From: Bubalus kerabau
Lineage: Eukaryota; Chordata; Mammalia; Artiodactyla; Bovidae
DNA: 64,000 nucleotides
Assembly (NCBI RefSeq): GCF_029407905.1
Contig: NC_073643.1
Coordinates: forward strand, 26,626,001-26,690,000
Reading direction: 5' to 3'
Part shown: piece after piece, positions 59,926 to 64,000 of the stretch
Numbering within the stretch: position 1 is the stretch's first letter
Layout: each line of letters opens with the position of its first letter
The notes under the pieces: model-generated
The model's database searches: none
Told to the model about the DNA's origin: nothing
What the model saw: the letters and a program-made list of their open reading frames with translations, nothing else
Made by a program: the position numbers and the translations under genes

Positions 59926-61204
59926 CTGTAAAAGCACTAGCTAGGTAGTCAGTATTGCATAAAAATAAATAGTGAAAATTAATTTGTAATGACAGTGGTT
60001 TTAAAGGAAAGAAAGGAATGTGGCATGCATATCACATCTATTAAAAATAGCAAAACCATATTTGTTTCATTGCAAACATATCATTGTTTCTAATATGTTT
60101 ATTACAGGAAATGTAGCTAATATAATTATTTACCCAATTTGAAACACAGAGAATATTAGCCAACTACAATTTGTACCAAACCAGCTTCTGATGTTGGTTT
60201 ATATTTAGTGATAGTCCCATATTCTATTGCCAAGTGAGTGAAAGGATCCACTTCTGGGTTTAGAATGTTCCATGACACATAATCAGAAGTTTTTAAGTCA
60301 TTATCTTGGAGTATTCCCCATTAGCAAACATTTGATATTAAATTTCTGAAATGTCTAGAATTCTTGATCCCAATTTATGTTAGCAGTTGAATCATACTGT
60401 TAATGAACAGTAACAAAGATATTCCAGTATGTAGCAAGGGTCTGGCCCCAAACAATTCCTTATCTGATTCAATTAGAAGAAATCGATGTGAGATACATGT
60501 GGGTGCATCATTTACCTCTAGAATTTAGGAAAAACTAAGAATTTTAAGCAACATAGAAACATTAAATTTTTGCCAAAATAATTTTAAATGTTAAAAATAT
60601 ATACCTGCTGATAGCTAAAGGCCAACAACTTCCCAACTAGTAATGTCAATGCTTGTATGTTGTATAATGTTTCACTTAACTTGCAGAAAAGGAAAAGTCA
60701 TATAAACTGTGGTTTATTATTACCTGAGTATACCATTTTTTTAACTCATTGTGTATGTTCAGTAGTTTGTTAAATTGAACTGAAATTGTCATCATTGAAA
60801 CAGATTATTTATTTAGAAATCTTAGAAAATCAATAGACATTTCTCAAGCTTGGGATAATAAGAAGGCATACTAAGACTAGGAAAAGTTAAAATCTGTCCA
60901 AATCTAAGCAGCTAATAAGTGTCAAAGAGTGAATTGAACATTGCAACTGAGTGCTCATGCTCTTTCAAAAATCATTGCTTTGCCTCACTTGCAGTAAATA
61001 ATTGTGCATGTTGAATATGACATTCAAGAAATATCTGTTGAGCCATCATTAGATGCCCTTAAGATAATCTTAGGTGTTTATGCCTCAAAATGTGGTCTCA
61101 TCCCAGACCTACTGAATCAAACTTTACATATTAACATGATTTTCAGTAATTTATAAGCACAATAACGTTTGAGAACATTGTTCAAGTCATTATAAGTAAG
61201 ATTT

Positions 61205-62286
61205 CAGTCTGTGTTATTGACTATGCCAAAGCCTTTGACTGTGTGGATCTCAATAAACACTGGAGAATTCTGAAAGAGATGGGAATACCAGACCACCTGA
61301 CCCGCCTCTTGAGAATCTGTATGCAGGTCAGGAAGCAACAGTTAGAACTGGACGTGAACAACAGACTGGTTCCAAAAGGAAAAGGAGTATGTCAAGGCTG
61401 TATATTGGCACCCTGCTTATTTAACTTATATGCAGAGTACATCATGAGAAACACTGGGCTGGAAGGAGCACAAGCTGGAATCAAGATTCCTGGGAGAAAT
61501 ATCAATAACCTCAGGTATGCAGATGACACCACCCTTATCGCAGAAAGTGAAGAAGAACTAAAGAGCCTCTTGATGAAAGTGAAAGAGGAGAGTGAAAAAG
61601 TTGGCTTAAAGCTCAACATTCAGAAAACGAAGATCATGGCATCCGGTCCCATCACTTCATGGCAAATCGATGGGGAAACAGTGGCTGACTTTATTTTTTG
61701 GGGCTCCAAAATCACTGCAGATGGTGATTGCAGCCATGAAATTAAAAGACACTTACTCCTTGGAAGGAAAGTTTTGACCAACCTAGACAGCATATTAAAG
61801 GGCAGAGACATTACTTTGCCAACAAAGGTCCGTCTAGTCAAGGCTGTGGTTTTTCCAGTGGTCATGTATGGATGTGAGAGTTGGACTATAAAGAAAGTTG
61901 AGCACCGAAGAATTGATGCTTTTGAACTGTGGTGTTGGAGAAGACTCTTCAGAGTCCCCTGGACTGCAAGGAGAGCCAACCAGTCCATCCTAAAGGAGAT
62001 CAGTCCTGGCTATTCATTGGAAGGACTGATGTTGAAGCTGAAACTCCAATATTTTGGCCACCTGATGCGAAGAGCTGACTCATTTGAAAAGACCCTGATG
62101 TGGGGACAGATTGAAGGCTGAAAAGAAGGGGATGACAGAGGATGAGATGGTAAGATGGCATCACTGACTCAATGGACATGAGTTTGGGTAAACTCTGAGA
62201 GTTGGTGATGGACAGGGAGGCCTGGCGTGCTGTGGTTCATGGGGTCGCAAAGAGTCGGACACGACCGAGCGACTAAGCTGAACTGA
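61205..62286 (+). mobile_element. BovB LINE, 3' portion with intact YADD
   Basis: Enters within motif A (VIDYAKAFDCVDLN-like) and has a 292-codon frame at 61243-62121 with motif B-like KGVCQGCILAP (Arg replaced by Cys) and an intact LRYADDTTLIA motif C. It ends at a TGA shortly before the BovB C-terminus. The 3' end is GAGCGACTAAGCTGAACTGA. Truncated, so not functional. Confidence 0.92.
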
Positions 62287-62324
62287 AGAATCCATTTTGT
62301 TTTCATAAGGTCAGTATGCAAAAA

Positions 62325-62537
62325 GGACTTCCCTGGTGGCTGAAATCTTAAAGAATCTGTCTGCAATACAGGAGACACGGGTTCAATCCCTGGGTAGGGA
62401 AGATCCTCTGGAGAAGAGAATGGCTACCCACTCCGGTATTCTTGCCTGGAGAATTCCATGGACAGAGGAGCCTTGCAGGCTATAGTTCATGGGATCACAA
62501 TGAGTCGGACACGACTGAGACTAACACACACACACAA
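62325..62537 (+). mobile_element. Bov-tA SINE
   Basis: Forward copy GGACTTCCCTGGTGGCTGAA to GACACGACTGAGACTAACAC and a short CA tail. Direct repeat TATGCAAAAA at 62315-62324 and 62538-62547. Confidence 0.93.
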
Positions 62538-63582
62538 TATGCAAAAATGTACAAAAGAATACAAAGTCTTAGATTTAAATGTTTTATAGAAACATTTTAG
62601 GAAACCAAACTAGTTTTTATGAAACCAAGCTAGTTTTATGAAACCAAATTAGTAAACAAACCAATTTGTCATTTATAAAAAATATGTAATTAAGAGTGTA
62701 ATTCTCCCTAATTAACTAGGATATAGAAAGCCAGAGATTTACCATAATTTGAGAATTTAATGTGATAAGTAAGTGGTATGAGTATTTCGGGTAATTTTTT
62801 CATTAATAAGAGATTTAAAATACAGGAAGAAAATTCAATCTTTAATAATGTAGAGAGACTCAAACTACCTAATCATAGCCTTAAATTTAGGCAGAATAAT
62901 TTAAAAAAAAACTATTAAAGAAAAGTGAGAATTTCCCATCTGTCACATATCAAAACATGGCTTAGTATAAACGATTAAAAAAAAGGAAAAACACCCAGTT
63001 GACGTCAAACTGTATTAAACAAACTGAACAATTGACATTTTCAGATAAAGAAGGATGCACATGTTAAAATTAACTGGAACATTTTAATTGATGGTTTTGG
63101 TAACATTGATAAAGATAAAGGCTGGCTTTCTATCCTTCTTTTGGATTATTCTAAAAGATACTTCAAAATGCTATCTGGAGGGTTGTAAAGAACATATTAA
63201 TAAAGTACATTAAAATATTCTATCTTTATTTACATAAGCCTCTCTGGCATTTAAAAACAAAACACAACTATGAGGGTGGATATGCTTGGTTATCTAAAAA
63301 CTGGGAAAACATTCTGGTGGTAAAAATGGAAATTTGCATAAATAATTATCAAAGAGAATATAAGCCACAGAGAAGAAAGCAAAAGATATTGAAGTGATTG
63401 ATTACATATAATTCATGTATATTTTTAAATTAGAACTTAAGGCTGAGATTACATTGCTAACAGATAATAGATTATAAAAGCATGTATGAAAATATCAAAG
63501 TACCATGGAATATGGTAAGGCTTCTAAAAATTTAGTAGCAATTTATAGAGCATTTATAGAGATTGTTTTGCTTCTAAATTTA

Positions 63583-63650
63583 TTCAGCAAATATTCATTA
63601 AACATCTATTGTGTTCCAGGTACTGTATTAAATATTACAATAGGTATGTG
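63583..63650 (+). mobile_element. L2-like LINE fragment
   Basis: TTCAGCAAATATTCATTAAA followed by TGTGTTCCAGGTACTGTATT is the common 3' motif of old L2 elements. Confidence 0.6.
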
Positions 63651-63661
63651 AAAAATAGATA

Positions 63662-63882
63662 CATGTAAAATATCATGTATGAAACGAGTTGCCAGTCCAG
63701 GTTCGATGCATGATACTGGATGCTTGGGGCTGGTGCACTGGGACCACCCAGAGGGATGGAATGGGGAGGGAGTGGGGAGGAGGGTTCAGGATGGGGAACA
63801 CATGTATACCTGTGGTGGATTCATTTTGATATTTGGCAAAACTAATACAATTATGTAAAGTTTAAAAATAAAATAAAATTTA
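63662..63882 (+). mobile_element. Ruminant L1 3' tail
   Basis: Starts CATGTAAAATATCATGTATG, covers GGTGCACTGGGACCACCCAG and ends in an AAATAAAATTTAAA tail. Perfect 11 bp repeat AAAAATAGATA (63651-63661, 63883-63893). Confidence 0.92.
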
Positions 63883-64000
63883 AAAAATAGATAATGTCAA
63901 TATCAAGGATATTATTTTGCAGAACTAAACTCATTGGTCAAAACACAAACAGCTTGTCAACTATTACTGCATGGTGTCTGCACAAGTCCTCTACTAAGCA

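Larger units (their letters stand above)
58806..64000 (-). other. CNTN6 intron upstream of the Ig5 exon (incomplete)
   Basis: The intron continues past the window. It holds an L1 tail (59705), BovB (61205), Bov-tA (62325) and another L1 tail (63662). I looked for the exon with the first half of Ig5 and found none. 58810-59700, 59930-61200 and 62550-63570 are otherwise unremarkable. Confidence 0.75.

Noticed and set aside
60601..60740. Possible upstream CNTN6 exons with GT donors near 60605 and 60725
   Set aside because: Minus-strand translations in all frames show no Ig5 residues and have stops.

Overview
The window is mammalian nuclear DNA from a bovid (cattle-like ruminant). This rests on its dense load of BovB (RTE-class) LINEs, Bov-tA and Bov-A2 SINEs and ruminant L1 tails, a combination typical of cattle, sheep and goats. 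The DNA is AT-rich, non-operonic, and almost entirely intron and repeat.

One gene is recognisable: CNTN6 (contactin-6, NB-3) on the minus strand. Its last twelve coding exons run from 58805 down to the stop codon at 11084. They join in frame at every junction with GT..AG splice sites, giving 575 codons plus a stop, about the C-terminal 56% of a protein of roughly 1028 residues. In transcript order they encode the second part of Ig domain 5, Ig domain 6, fibronectin type III domains 1 to 4, and a C-terminal segment with the GPI-anchor signal. The signal peptide and Ig domains 1 to 4 must lie beyond 64000. The product is a neuronal adhesion molecule expected on the outer leaflet of the plasma membrane.

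Layout: 1-10930 is the 3' flank, holding only repeats (BovB, L1, Bov-tA, MER2, an LTR fragment, MIR). 11084-13081 holds the last three exons. A 13.3 kb intron with three BovB copies and two Bov-A2 SINEs follows. 26379-28857 holds FNIII exons, 35697-40223 holds the exons for Ig6, FN1 and the start of FN2, and an 18.5 kb intron separates these from the Ig5 exon at 58678-58805. The remainder to 64000 is upstream intron.

The most notable points are: (1) the GPI-signal tail of CNTN6 appears shifted by one base relative to the tail I recall for human CNTN6, whose matching reading survives in another frame; (2) inverted BovB and Bov-A2 copies flank the FN2-FN3 exons in an arrangement that could favour exon circularisation; (3) a BovB copy keeps a 551-codon uninterrupted reverse-transcriptase frame but has YTDD where sibling copies have YADD; (4) several nested or internally rearranged retroelements allow relative dating. 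I found no convincing new biological system, RNA gene, CRISPR array or second protein-coding gene.
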